Below, piece by piece: positions 47,040 to 60,100 of a stretch of 64,000 bases of DNA. The DNA is from Monocercomonoides exilis. Lineage: Eukaryota; Preaxostyla; Oxymonadida; Polymastigidae. Each line of letters starts with the position of its first letter. The stretch's first letter is position 1. The position numbers and the translations under genes are program-made. The DNA lies in contig LSRY02000006.1 in assembly GCA_001643675.2 (NCBI GenBank), positions 1,614,501-1,678,500 of the forward strand, written 5' to 3'. A model generated the notes under the pieces. The model ran no database searches. It was not told the origin of the DNA and worked only from the letters and a program-made list of their open reading frames with translations.

Positions 47040-50013
47040 TTACTCATATTCATCCGAGAATTGTTGGTAAAGAGCTTCAATTTCATCTGCCAACACCCGC
47101 ACACACTATCAAATATAGAGATTCATTAAACATCAAATATTAGAAATATTCAGTTTATAAAAAAAATGCTTTAGAGATTGTGAGATAACAATAACAAACC
47201 TCTGTAAATGTTATAAGTTTTGAGGAATAAGGATCAGCACGATCGAGAAGGGCCTCAATCTCCTTCTCATCAACTTCTTGGTCGCAGTCTTTCTTCATCT
47301 GCACAACAAGTTGAATAAATCCATCTTCTGCTATACGGCCAGTTGAATAGCCATTGCCACTGGCTGCATTTTTCGAGCAAGTCGAAGTCAATTTTTGTGT
47401 GTTGACAGAAAACGATGCCGGCAACTTCTCTTTCATGGCATCTGACTGTGCCTGTGCTTCGTTTCCGGTGCAGCCATCTTTGGAATTGTCCATAGGCGTC
47501 TTTTCTGTGCAGCTATCACCCATCGTCAATTCATTCTCCATTGCAGAAGATGGAAGTTCATCTTCCTTCAGACAGAACTCTCGGAAGAGACGACGGAAAG
47601 GGCCTAAATAAGCAACATGCCGCTCAAGTTGGAAATCTTGAAGAATCTGTAAAACAAGAATCGCAGAGTAGAAAACAATGTATTTATGAAAAAACAAAAA
47701 CATTATGAAATGATATCCGATAAGTTAATAGAAAAGATAAATAAATGAAGAAAAAAATAGAAATAATCATCAAACTTTTAATAATGTGTTGTATCTGATC
47801 ATTGGCGTTTCTCGGATCCTTTTAGCAGCTCTTGGAGTCTGTGTCTTTTCTTCTCTTTTTGAGTGCTCTTCTTCGCTTCTCAACTTCTCCTCTTCAATCC
47901 CTTTCTCAATCAAAGACACAACTGCTTCGGCATCTTGTTTTTCATACATGAACTCCAAGGCCGAGCGCCAGGCAAGAGACGAAATCTTCCCGTTTTCTGT
48001 CAAAATCTTGTTCTTCCGCTCAATTATTGTACTTTCTCTTTCGCCTGGATTCGCTCCCCGCAGCTCAGCGTGGATGAAGTTGTCGAGCGTCTCCTTCACC
48101 TGCCTCTCCACAAAACGGAAGTCCTCGTCGATTTCATTCATCAGCGTGTGTGTGAAGACGCATGCTGCGTTGCTTGTCTTTCTGTAGTGCTGCGTGGAAA
48201 GCAGCAGCGAATTCTTCATTTCGTCGACAATTGAGCGTAGACCGTATTTTGTGGCCAAATAAGTCTGCAGATATTCATCCATCGTCTGCTTCGGTAAGTG
48301 CTGTGCCTCGCATCGTTGGTCAAATTTCTGCAAAGTCAATTTGCAGGACAAGTGAAATGGAAGGAATGTCAAATAAAAAGAAGAAGAAAAAGGCGAAGAA
48401 ATATTGTCATGAATTAAGAAATATAAAGGATAAGGAGAAAGAAGCACATGGCAAAAAAGTGTTTAAAAATAAGGAAAGCAAAGAGTAAAGATAGTTACAA
48501 AGAGAAAATAAATTTGAGCATAAAGAAAAAGCAAAACCATTTTTGTTTTGTAAATGTCTTCAATGGTTTCTTCCAAAACACGCAAAGGCATAATTCGGAT
48601 GTTCTGTATTTCATTTTGTATGTCTGATGAATGCTGTTCAGAAAGAGAAGAGGCGTTTAAAGTGCGAGACAGAATTTTAGCTGAAGTTTTTGGAGTTGAA
48701 GAATGTCGTGCCTGTGTTGAAGGTGTTGAAGCAGATAAAGGAGAAGCATTTGAAGGAGAGGAGGTAGTGGTGGAGGTGGAAGAAGAAGAAGAAGAAGAAG
48801 AAGAAGAGGAAGATGATGTTGATGATGATGATGAGAAGGAGGAGGGAGATGATGATGTTGATGAATTGCTTGAAGCTTTTTCAAAAGGCTTTATCTTTCG
48901 TACAATTCTTCCTTCATCTTTGTCCGTTCCATACAATTTCTCGATTTCTGCCTTTCGATTCAGCAATTCTTCATTTTCTTTCAGAAGCCGCTTTAATTCA
49001 TCCTCATCCTACAGATAGAGAGCAAATGTTTAAATATAAATTATTAAGAAGTTGGTTGATAAATTAATTTCAATCACTTTTAAAAAGGGATAATAACCTG
49101 TCTATTGCTTGAAGCCCTGCTAATTTTTCGATTTTCAAACCCTTCGTTTTTTGAAGAAAAACGCTCTTTTAAACATTCAATTACAAAAGAGTAATACAAA
49201 TACAATAATTACATATTTTATTAAAAAAATAATTCGCAGCAAACTATTTGTTGCCTCAATAATAATTTCGCCCAATAATGATCCTTTTTCTTTCGATGAT
49301 TGAGAAAGAGAAACAAGAAGCTCTGCAGCTTTTGCGCTAATGTTATCCGCAATTGGCGCAACTAATAAATCTTCCTGAATCTCTGATAATTCGTGAAGTG
49401 CTAAGGCTTTTAACACAGGAGCAGCTTTTTGATTTGTTGCTAATGAAAAATATTCAATTTTTAAAATCAATGACTTCTTATGCACAAACATGAAGCAATT
49501 CTATTCCACCGTTCAGCTGCTTCTTTAGCTGCCTGGCGGAATTGCTGAATCAAAGCAGACTTTTTTGCAGCAACAGTTTCAGAAGCTGCAGATAAAGATG
49601 ATTCAAAATTCTTTTGACACACTAAATTATCGGGCAGGTACATGTTTATTAAAAAAGCATTTAAACATAATTGCTAAGTAAATGTATTGCATACGTTTAA
49701 TCTCTTCATTGCTTAAAATTAAACCAGATTTATTCTCAGCACTTTGAACTTCATCAATAATGACAGATTCAAGACCATCTTCCAAAAGTTGTTGTCGAAT
49801 AGTTGGAACATCAACTAAAGGATTGCCCGATAAATTGATCTCTTTTAGAGAAGGTACGCAGTTTAAACGTGGAATTGTCTTTAATTTGTTGTTTGACACA
49901 TCAAGAGAATGAAGATGCTGAAGCTTTGCAAATTGCTCCAGACGAGGCTCTAAAGATTCAATTTCTTGCCCAGATAAATTAAGATGAGTGATTTGTGCGT
50001 CTTCCTGGGTCAT
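47040..50013 (-). CDS. LRR, coiled-coil and EF-hand-like protein, probably flagellar
   Basis: Eight exons from the chosen start: 50013-49695, 49621-49490, 49439-49245, 49165-49098, 49008-48538, 48327-47776, 47646-47200 and 47105-47040, encoding 749 residues. Leucine-rich repeats come first (ITHLNLSGQEIESLEP, LHSLDVSNNKLKTIP, LKEINLSGNPLVDVP). A helical region follows, then a Lys/Glu coiled coil (LKRLLKENEELLNRKAEIEK), a poly-Ser tract, and a helical domain with DEYLQTYLATKYGLRSIVDE. The C-terminal part has a degenerate EF-hand loop (ADPYSSKLITFTECV). I recall this helical/EF-hand domain style from flagellar coiled-coil proteins, so a flagellar role is inference. An alternative start at 50114 with a 71 bp intron (50071-50001) would add MEILKFTKEIFTGC but leaves only 23 bp to the divergent gene. 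Confidence 0.75.
48757..48870 (-). repeat. Poly-serine coding trinucleotide tract
   Basis: On the plus strand this reads as GAA/GAG and GAT/GAC runs; on the coding minus strand it is an in-frame run of TCT, TCC and TCA serine codons inside exon 5 of the LRR protein. Confidence 0.75.
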
Positions 50014-50137
50014 AAATGTTGAACTTAAAAAGGATCCAATTTGCCATAAGCAGTTTCGCACGATCACATACCACAACCAGTAAAAATTTCTTTAGTAAAT
50101 TTTAAAATTTCCATCAAGCTGCAATAAATTACGCTAT
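50014..50137. promoter_or_regulatory. Compact divergent promoter region (124 bp)
   Basis: This gap separates the starts of the LRR/EF-hand-like gene (minus) and the EF-hand/WD40 gene (plus). If the minus-strand gene begins at 50114 instead, the gap shrinks to 23 bp. Confidence 0.4.
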
Positions 50138-53100
50138 ATGAATGAAACTACAGAATCACAACAAATGCTACTTGATATGCCACTTGGTGACTTTCTTCAA
50201 TTTGACAAATTGCAAGAGGTGCAACAGTATTTTTATCAACATGGAAATTCTCAACGCGAGTTGACAGAAGAACAAGTATGCAATTTTGAACGAATACGTT
50301 TTTATTATGAGTATTTAATTCAATTTTTGTTTTGAAATTATTCTTTTCCGATTTAAAAAAAGTTTATTGAATGCTTTCGGACAGTTTTACCTGATTTAGA
50401 AATAAATGAGAGGGCTTTGAAAATGATTTTTCGAAAAATCGATGCAAACAGTATTGGTAGAAGTGTGCTTATTTTTTTAAAAAATTTTTACATGCAATTT
50501 TGATTCTTAAATCAATTATAGTTCCTTGGGCAGAATTTTCAATGTTTTTTTTACAGCAATCAATGGTTGCTTCTGTTAGTGATTCAAATATTGTCTGCCT
50601 TCATTATGTTTATTTTGAATACGAATTTAGTGTTTTTTTTTTTTTTTTTTTTTTTTTTTGAAAAGGATCCTTTATACGCTCCAGTTGAAGTGTCTGTTTC
50701 CGTTCATGACGATAGCGCTTTGCGTGCATACCATCATCTTCAAATCACAACTTTCATTCACATTCCACGTTACGGAATGTTTTTTACGGGGAGGTTTCTG
50801 ACTTTTCAGTGATAAATTATTTTTGTTTAATGATTTTTTAATTTTTTTAACTTCACGCAATAGTAATGATGGGCAAATCAAGAGTTGGGAAGAAACATTA
50901 AGTTCCTTGCCACTTGGCACAACAGATCACACGAATGCCGTTCTGTCATTTATGGGAGTTGAGAGGACAGACGTGATGAACAAAGTTCGCACCCAGGAAG
51001 CAGAAATATTTGACCTGCAAAACAAATCAGGAATGTCCACTCAACAGTTCAATTCTCCTCGCTCTCCGCAGGAAATGACTCGACTCATTTCCATCAGAAA
51101 CACAAAATCTCCACTTTCATCAAAGTCAGTTATGCTGAAATCAACAAATCCTGCAAAATCTGCAACTCCGTCAACATCAGGAGCATTAAGCTCGCCTGCA
51201 TCATCTCCTCTTTCATCGCCTCACCGTAGCGAATTTCCAGCATCTTCTTCTCCTTCGAGCTCTCCCGTGTCCTTTAAGGATTCCTCTTTTTCTCCATCTG
51301 CATCTTCAGAAGCTTCACAAACACCCACCCCTTCATCTCCCTCATATCAGTCTTCCCTCTCTCATTTCCCCTCCTCCAACGGATCTTCCCTTTCGACCTC
51401 TGAAACCATAGCGCGGGCAGCAAACGACGTGACCTTCGCCCTCTCAATGAAAGCGAGGAGCCTTGCATACAAGCACTACAGCAACGCCCGCACTCGGAGC
51501 TCGTCGGCCGACGCCACACGAATGTTTTTCCCGATGGGAAACACAGCTGTGCAGTCGTCTCTGAAGGCCTTTGTGAACGGAGAGGACCTTCCTGATCCAG
51601 ACGAAGGGTGGGGCGGCGCATTCACCGAGCGCAACAAAGTGAAGATAAAGTCAGCGGTGTCTCCGATGGCACGGGCACTCAAACAAGGAGGCAAATCTCC
51701 GAATGATACGCAGCTCCGATCAAAGACGCCAACGAAGACAAAAAGGGGGACTGTTCCTTCTCCGCTCTCCTCGCTTTCATCGACATTTCGGAGCACTTCA
51801 TCATCGACAACATCGTTTGACAGAGAACGAAGTGCGACAATTGCAGTTGATAGCTTTGACGAAGGAGAGAGAAGTCTTCGCGAAGGCACGTTGAACACTT
51901 TGATGGGAGATGAAGCCTTTGACCTGATGGAAAGCGGAGAGGAAGAGCGGTCTGAGCGGAAGAGCAGAGGCGAAGAAGGAGGAGATAGCGGGGCACTTAG
52001 GCAGGAGGAAATAGACAATCCAGAGATTCTTGCAGAACTTGCGCGGCAGAATGAGCTTCTGGACGGTGGAAGGAGTGGGCGCCTGGCAACAGGGAGCGAC
52101 ATGTTTCTGCTAAGGCGGAAGCAGAAGAATAGGAAGTGGGGGCAGACACAGCCGCACAGCGTGCAAGTTGTCGAGAAGAAGAAGCCCATCCCGATTGTGT
52201 GTATGTGCTATCTCCCATACTCCCAGCTCATTGCTGTGTGCAGCGCAGACAGACGTGTCACTTTTTATCCACCGGGTGTTGGCGAAATGCGACCGAAAGG
52301 GCAGATCAAATCGGTGACAGCACTGCCAACATCCTGCTGCGGCATCCATCCTGACTGCACGAAATCTAAAAGGGAGCTTCTTGTGCTGGGAAAAGACGAC
52401 GGGTCGCTTGATGTGATTGTCATTACACCAGAACTGGTGAACTCGGCATTCGACATCCGGATAGAACGAGGCAAACAGGAGCTTGACAAGTTTCTGGGTG
52501 TCAAGACAGAAATGCGCCTTGATCTCCAGACACCAAAGCACGAAGCAGCAGACACATCTCCTCTGCTGTTAGACCTCGCCTCCACCACACGCGCATCCAC
52601 GTCTGCTTCAAGCACACGCCGCCTGTCTTCTTCTGCTTCAACATATCGCTCTGGATTCGGAGGAGGTGCTGGAACTGGAGCAAGCAACACACCCACACGG
52701 CTCAGTCGTGCTTCTTCGATTGCCTCCTCTCCTCAGACACACCGCCACACCTTTTCAGATCCATTTCACTCTTCTGCTTCAGCCAGCCGCTCTCCGCTTT
52801 CCACTCTTTCTCGCACAGAATCTGATGCTCAGGTATTTGGCGACGGTTCGACTTCATCTTCACCAAAGATGGGTCCATCTACTACGTCTTTTCCATCCTC
52901 TCCAAAATCACCATTGATTTCAGCAACTTCCTCTTCTCTCTTGTCTGTCACACCTGTGCTGGGAAGATCCAACAGACGGTTCAGCACACATGATGCGCAA
53001 TCTCCATTGAGTATGTATGCAGCTGCAGAAGGATCATCGCAATCACCTTCGCCTTTTTGTGCCACGCCTCGTAATTCTTCTCCCATTGCAACGCCTTTCA

Positions 53101-56100
53101 TATCGCCTTTGACTTCATCATCATCATCACTGGCAGCAACGCCACTTTTACCAGAGGGGGAATACAGCGAAGAGCAGGATGACTCTGCAGATGAGCTGAT
53201 GGAGCAGCTGAGAAAAGGCGAAGCAATCAACCCAGTTGAATCATCTGGCATGAAAATCCCATTTGCTTCACTGACATCGGCATCATCGTCAGCATGCCAG
53301 ACAGAGCGCAAGATGCTGAACCAGAAGAAAAAGAAAGGCCATCGCTCGGTTCATTCGAATCAGTCGTTGCACTCGTCGTCGAGATCGTCTTCGAATGAGC
53401 GTGCCATTTGGGGAGGGCAAAGCAGCCAGGCATCTTTGGGAACAGAAAATGAATCAACAACCAGCAAATCAAACACGAAGGAATCAGTTGATGAGTTCGA
53501 CCTCAACAGTTCTGGAAAGGATAAGCCAGTTAGTGCCCCGCTGTGGAAGGTAAGCAGCCCTCATGAGAAGATGAGGCACATGACATCAACTGCTAACATT
53601 CCTATATTGAAAGCGAAAGGAATTGGAGGTTCGCTTTTCGGTGATTCTTCGTTAGGTATCGAATCAATTCTGACAGGAGATAACTTTGGTGTTGAAACAG
53701 AAGGAGACATGAAGCTTGTGGAAGAAGAGCAGAAAATCGGAGTGCTTGACTCTCTGAAGAGTGAAGCCGGAAATGCCCCGCCTGGACTTATTGAAAGTGG
53801 CAGCAAGCTGAATCTGGAGGATCCATTCCAGTCACCCACATTTTCATCTGCTGACAATTCTTATTTAGCAACAACAAGAAGAGTGCATGCGGAAACTTTG
53901 CCTGATATTCGAGAAGTTACTCAGATGCACCGCAAAACTATGCACCGACCTTCCACGGGTGGCAAGTCAATCATCCGCGGTGGTCTTATTTCGATGCCGT
54001 CTGGGCAGTCAATCGTCAACCTAAATGACTCGTCGCAGGCATCACCGCTGATGAGAATAAAACCGCACAGATTCAAACATAGACAGAATGTGAATACCAG
54101 TCCAAGACTGGGAAATGTGAAAAGAAGCCCTCTTAGCAGAACAAGAAACGATAACAGTCCTCTTTCTGATACTCTGAACTCGTCATCGTCGATGTCGGGA
54201 TATCGCAGAGCAAAAGTTCCATCGCTGAAGCTGAAGTTTCCCTCGGCCAATGAGCCAATTGCAGAAGAGGATGGAAGCAGCAACTCTGTTGATTATGATG
54301 AAGAAAAGGAAAGCCATTGGCGTGAGAAAGGATATTCCAGCAAAGCGTTAAATGAGGAGCAATATGAACTGGATGAGCAAGATGGTGACGAAGAATTCGA
54401 ATCGAATGAAGAAGAATACGAAGAGGAAGAAGACGTAGATTCTTCCGAACAGAACACTTCAGCCGATCGAAAGCAGCGCAGCCAGACAGCAGACAGCAAT
54501 TCTGGGAGCCGCAATGCATCTGCAGCATCTCCTGCGCGAACAAAGCGCCAAGGCTCAGAGACACAGCGAGGGTACATGACATCACGCGATCCGTCTCTGA
54601 CTGATGAGCATACATACGAATATCCTCATCTCAGCGGTATGAACCTCTCTGTGAAGAAAACGAACAAAGTGATACTGAAAACACTCAGATCGATGGTTAA
54701 TCCGAAGCTTCCTGCGGTGAGCGATGCATCAGAACCTGTTCTTCGTGCAAGAGAAGGGCTGTGGAGTTGTCAGGCACACAACAGCAATATTGTCCAAGTG
54801 GAGTATATTTCTGAACTACAAGGGATTGTAACAGCGTCTTTGGATTCAACGATGAAGCTGTTTGACATCGATCGTCTGAAGGAATTGACTGTGTTTCGAT
54901 CACACACAAAGGGTGTTCGCTGCTTCTTCTGGTCTAAAAGGCACAAAGTGTTGATCAGCGGTTCGATGGACCACACAGTTGCCATTTGGAATCCCATCGC
55001 GAAAAAGCTTCTCGGAAGGCTGGTTGGCCATGCTGCTCCAGTCATCAGCGTCGCAATGGACGATGGCCTCAAAGACGCCTCTGCAACAACGTATGCTGCA
55101 AACATCATTCCATCTCCACCTTCTACTCCTTCTCAAAAGGCATCAAAGGAAGACTCTCCGTTTTCTGAAAGCGCTGATGCGCTCTCCACAGATGCCGGAA
55201 CAGGAATTGCATCTGACTCAACACAGGTTTCGCCAGAAGCTGCCAAATCTGGAAAGCCTGTGAAAATTGCGGCAACAGGGCGGATATTGTCGCTTGGAAT
55301 GGATGGGTGCATCAGAATTTGGGACTACCAGTCTCAGAGATGCCTGCAGGTTGTTGCCAGTGTTGATCCTCTTAATCTCACCCGGTTTGGCTCTCTGTCG
55401 TTCAATCCCAGAAATGGACTTGTTATTCTGGGAAGCAAACGACTTGTTGGCTGGAAGCATGTTGCACGAAGCGAAAAGAACTCAATCGCACACCGCTCTG
55501 ATGTCGAGATGCTGCTGTACAACAAAGCATTTGAGCAGCTGATTAGCATCGATCTGAACAACGTTATCAACATATGGACAGCCAGAACAGGACGCAATGA
55601 ATTTCGCTTTCGTGCAGACCACAGCGACAGCATCACAGCTGCCTGTTTAGACAACACTGGCCGCAAGCTGGTGACTGGATCGCTGGACGGATTCATCAAA
55701 GTTTGGAATCCGAATCGGGGGCTTCTCCTCAAAATGTACAAGTCGAATGGGCAGCGCATACACGTCTCAGCAGCAATTGCTTCTGCATCGTCTCGTGCTG
55801 GTTTGAGTGACAATGATTTGAATTTTTCAGATCTTCATGCTTCTCAAACAAACAAAGAGAAAGGAAAGGAAAAAGAAAAAGCTGACACTGGAAAGGATTC
55901 TGATGGAAAGTCGCTTCCTCCTCTTTCACTTGGTTCTGTGTCTTCTGGAATCGGTGGAACAATGTCGTTTGGCAGTTCTTCCTCGTCTTCATCGTTTGAA
56001 TATCCAGAAGCGGGAGCTGTGCATCATCTGTGCTATTGCTCCTCTTCTTCCACACCTAACATTATTGTGGCAGTCGGATCAAGAAAAACAATCTATGCAT

Positions 56101-59100
56101 TCGATGATGGAATGACCCCATTCAACAATGATCGATCTGTTCACTCAGAAAATGGCACTGTGCATGGAGATAACATCATGTGCGCCACATTCCAGAAGCC
56201 GAACCTTTTGGTTGCTTCAGCCGATGATGGGTCTCTTGCTGCTTGGAACATCGAGACAGGAACATGCCGTGCTCAGCTGAAAATGAACGCAATCAAAACT
56301 GCTCAAGCTGCACAGCTTGCCCGTGTTACCAGTGCTTTAAATCGAGGAGGCTCTATCCATGGAGCAAACTCATCCAACAGTGGAGATAAAAGCAATACTG
56401 CCAATGGCTCAAGTAATAACCAGCAGAGCTCCCAAAATTCAGGCGCAAATGCTGGACAAAGCTTTGGGTCATCCGTTCGAGCCAGCTTTGCAGGAGTTGG
56501 AAATGAAAGAGGAAATGCATCAGTTTCTGGAAACAATGGAGAAGGGAATGGCGATGCGGGTGGGCAAGGAATGACACAGTCTTCGACGGCATTAGCAACT
56601 TCTGCATCTGTTCTTTCTACGCCGCATGGAGACAAGAATGCAGAAAGAGCAAACAGCGAAGCTGACACATCCTCTGCTTCTGCTTCAACTGCATCAAACG
56701 CTCTGAGTTCATCTCCAAGTACTCAAGCAAAAATGCCTAATTCGTCTGCGCCTGGAACACCTCCTTCTTCTATTCCTTCTTCATCTTTCGGTGCAATTTC
56801 ATCGAGTCCTCCGTTGGCATCAAACTCCTCTACGGTTTCTTTAATGGCTTCAAGCACTTCAACTTCCACATCGAGCATAAAGAATTTGGAGGAAATGGAT
56901 TTGCAAGTTATAACTCAGTGTCTGTTTGTTCCGTTGCATCCGGACTTGCTGATGACCCACGGCATCGATGGGAAGCTGCGCTTTTGGAGTGTGACGCGTT
57001 CACAGCTTCTGCTTGCAGTGCAGACGTATCAAAGCACTGCATTTTGTGCGTTTGATCCGTCTGGCACATGGATGGCCCTTGGGAATAACGACGGTGTTGT
57101 GCAGGTGTATCGTGTTTCTTCATTCACAAATGTGATTGAAAGGAATTATGGCATAACGTCAACTAGTAAAGGAAGTACGGCTTCTCTTTTTGCATCGCCA
57201 AATTCAGCACATACTTCTCTTCCACCAGCAACACTTCCTACGATGGATACAACATCTCCTTCTTCCTATTCCGCTGTGCCGATGCCTCTAACTCCACAAA
57301 TGGCAGGTGTTGTGGGAACATATGCAGCGCCTTTGGTACCGCATACGAGTCAGGAAGGGCAAGTACAGTCAGATCAGTCGATGGTCAATTCATTTGAGAA
57401 TAGTTTCGATGGAGGAAATTCAAACAAGTTTGACTTCAAAGATTATTTGGCAAGTCAAGCAAATTCAACTCCATGTGCTAATCCAGTATCGACTTTTCAT
57501 TCTCAAGTCCCAATTTATTCACCTCTTTCCTCTCCGTTTCAGACGAGTCATTCAGCAGGTGATAGCAACGAATCTAACAATTCTCAAAATGGTGCTTCTC
57601 CTTCGAATCGGTCCTCACTCTCACCCATGGTGCCTCCATCGTCCATATCAGGGCAGGGCTCATCTTCGACACTTCGACGCTCTGCTCGGAACTCTTCAGA
57701 GCTCAGTGCAACTGATCTACTCTCGTTCCATTTCAGAGCATCTCTTGAAGAAATCAATCATCTTGTGTTCGTTCCTCTTGATGACTTGCCTTGTATCTCC
57801 AGCCCATCTTTTCACAAATCTGTTTATTCGCAGTTTGCAGTGGTTATACCAGAAGAGGGCAATAGTACTAGCGACATTATCCAGCCAGCATTATCTTTGA
57901 CATCTGCGTTTTCTTCCTCATCTTCATTACTCTCATCACCTGTCAGTTCACCAATCTCTTCTCCTTTCCACACGCATCCATCAAGTCAGCAAAACCAGTT
58001 CCGTATCAAATCACCTAAAGTATCTCTCCTCTTCTTGGCAATTGCTTCAGGCACTGTAATCTCGCTGAACACACTTGATGGATCACTTGTCGGCTCGTAT
58101 GGAGTGGCTGTCACACGAAACCAGCCGAAGTTGTCGAGCATTCTGAACAGCGTTCCTTTCACACCGCTTGGAGAACCGAATTCATTGCCTTTCACATTTG
58201 GAGTGGAAAAGCAGAAGAAAGAGCGAAAGAGAGTAATTCCTGCAAAGCAGAGATTTGGAATGAGCGGAACGTCCACTTCACAAAGCTCGTTTTTATCGGC
58301 ATCGGGCCAATCTTCATCAGCATATCCGACGACAGTATCGCCCCGCGGAGGTGGAGCAGATGCAGTGAAGAAGAGCGATGATACAGATGCAAGACAAGAT
58401 GAACATAATTCTGGCTCCAACGCAAAAGATGCTGATGATAATGCATCCGAAGATGAAGATGAGTTTGAAGATGCAGAAAAGCCAAAAACTACAAATAAAG
58501 TTGCTGGAAGTGGAGCGACTTCGGGAGGAAAAGCGGCAACTCTTCACAGACTGAATTCTTTGACAAGACGAAATTCAAAAGTGATCTCTTCCCATGGCCA
58601 TGATACTCTCAAAATGAAATCACAAAATAATCTCAAAAGCGAGAAAGACATACAAAAGGATGCGCTTGTTCATTCAACTGAGCACAATCATGATGCCAAA
58701 GCAGGAAGTGAGAGAAAAGGCTTCAATGAAAGCAAAGCACAGAGTTTTCAATCAAAACCATCTGGAACTGTGGACAATCGATTGTCGGTTGCAAGTTCAT
58801 CGGCACAGTCACCATTGTCTTCTCCATCTGCAACAAAGACAGCGCTATCAACATCTCACGTCAGCTCAAACACACAAAAGCTGACAGGTGCCACTTCAGG
58901 CACTTCACCAATGGCTTCGCACATTCAGCAGCCAGTTCGCTCACCTCAAACCCGCTCTCCTCAATTCACCACTCCATCTTTCATTTCACCTTTACAATAT
59001 CGTCAAGCTTCTGACTTATCAACGCCTCAACCTGCAAAATCTGAGCATGCCATTCAGCTTCTTCTCCAGCGGAGAGAGAAATTAAAGTCACTTAATTTAA

Positions 59101-59645
59101 CTCCGGCTTCTAATGATAATGATGAAGACACTTCAACCAGCAAATCGCAGAAGTCTCCCCAGACCCTCTCGAAAGCATCTAAAAGTTATGCAGACAACGC
59201 CAGCCTACCAAATGTGCTGAACTCTGATGAGGCAGGCACCGAAGCCAGAGATAGAGGCGATATTCGAGACAAAGACGAAGAGACGCTGAAAAGACCAGAA
59301 ACTGCTCATTCAGTAAACAGCCAGCAGCATCAGCAAAGTAGTTATTCACAAACAAGCAGACCGAAAGATGTGGAAGAAAAACGTACGAATTCCGATGCAG
59401 CTAAAGGAGGAATTGAAAGTTTGGGCCTCCGCGAAGATTTATCTCTCTCTGAGCAGATTGCTGCTCTTCAAAACAAAAAACTCGAAGCAGCAAGTGCGAC
59501 TAACGTCAGTGCTCAAGGCACGCTTCTTGGAAAAGTGACTCATACTTACACAAAGAAAGCATTGCTTAACAGAACACGGCAAACTCAAAAAGCATCCACA
59601 CTCCCTGATCCTCCGTCTTGGAAGCCTACAACAAGTCCATATTAA
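50138..59645 (+). CDS. Giant EF-hand and WD40-repeat protein (WDR49/CFAP337-like)
   Basis: Five exons (50138-50275, 50363-50462, 50522-50607, 50666-50793, 50864-59645; introns 87, 59, 58, 70 bp) encode 3077 residues. Splicing intron 2 at the GTGTGC donor restores a perfect EF-hand loop, DANSIGRIPWAEF. WD40 repeats follow, split by long Ser-rich linkers: RYGMFFTGSNDGQIKSWE; LIAVCSADRRVTFY; LQGIVTASLDSTMKLFDIDR; KVLISGSMDHTVAIWNP; RILSLGMDGCIRIWDYQSQR; KLVTGSLDGFIKVWNPNRG; LLVASADDGSLAAWNIETG; LLMTHGIDGKLRFWSVTRS; WMALGNNDGVVQVYRVSS; and a weak last blade near VSLLFLAIASGTVISLNTLD. An EF-hand ahead of a WD40 array is the layout of the WDR49/WDR64 family (CFAP337), found in motile cilia. The size is roughly three to four times that of those relatives, almost entirely from disordered linkers. 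Confidence 0.85.
50631..50659 (+). repeat. Poly-T tract filling the acceptor side of an intron
   Basis: A T homopolymer of nearly 30 bases fills the 3' half of the 58 bp intron 3 of the EF-hand/WD40 gene, ending at GAAAAG just before the exon. It is a likely polypyrimidine tract and a probable sequencing-error hotspot. Confidence 0.8.
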
Positions 59646-60100
59646 TTTCTGTAGAAATAATTAGTTTCGTTTATTTTTATTTGTTGCCTTTTTTTTTCCT
59701 TTTTTTGTTTATTTCTTGTGTTTTGATTTATGTGATTATGTATATAATGCTTTTTCAGTTGATGGACTCATTTACTTTTTTTCTGTGTGTTGTATTTTAC
59801 AATCAAAAATTATTTTATGTTTTTTACTTTATTGTTGATTGGATATAAAGTTAATGTGTTATTTCTTGAATCAATTCTTTTCCAACTTGTTATTCGCCTT
59901 TTTGTTCATTCAAAAAGAAAATGAAATACGGGAGAAAAGTGTCTGTGCAAGTGTAATTTTTCTAAGCGAGAAAGGAGAGAAAGATAAATATGCAAAAATG
60001 CAACATTCATAATTATTTTGTAGAATATTTCTGTTTGAAAAGTTAGCGTTGTCAATAATGCGTTAATCAATTTTTTTCAATTTATAAATAGAAAAATACC
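59646..60100. other. Convergent 3' spacer
   Basis: This T-rich gap lies between the ends of the EF-hand/WD40 gene (plus) and the V-ATPase gene (minus). It holds only 3' untranslated sequence as far as I can see. Confidence 0.6.

Noticed and set aside
50072-50114. Extra first exon for the LRR gene
   Set aside because: A GTATGT donor and an in-frame acceptor exist, but the acceptor follows another CAG closely and the model leaves 23 bp to the divergent gene. I kept the downstream ATG and noted the alternative.
50456-50462. Earlier donor GTAGAA for intron 2 of the EF-hand/WD40 gene
   Set aside because: It keeps frame but deletes two residues from the EF-hand loop; the GTGTGC donor gives a canonical loop.
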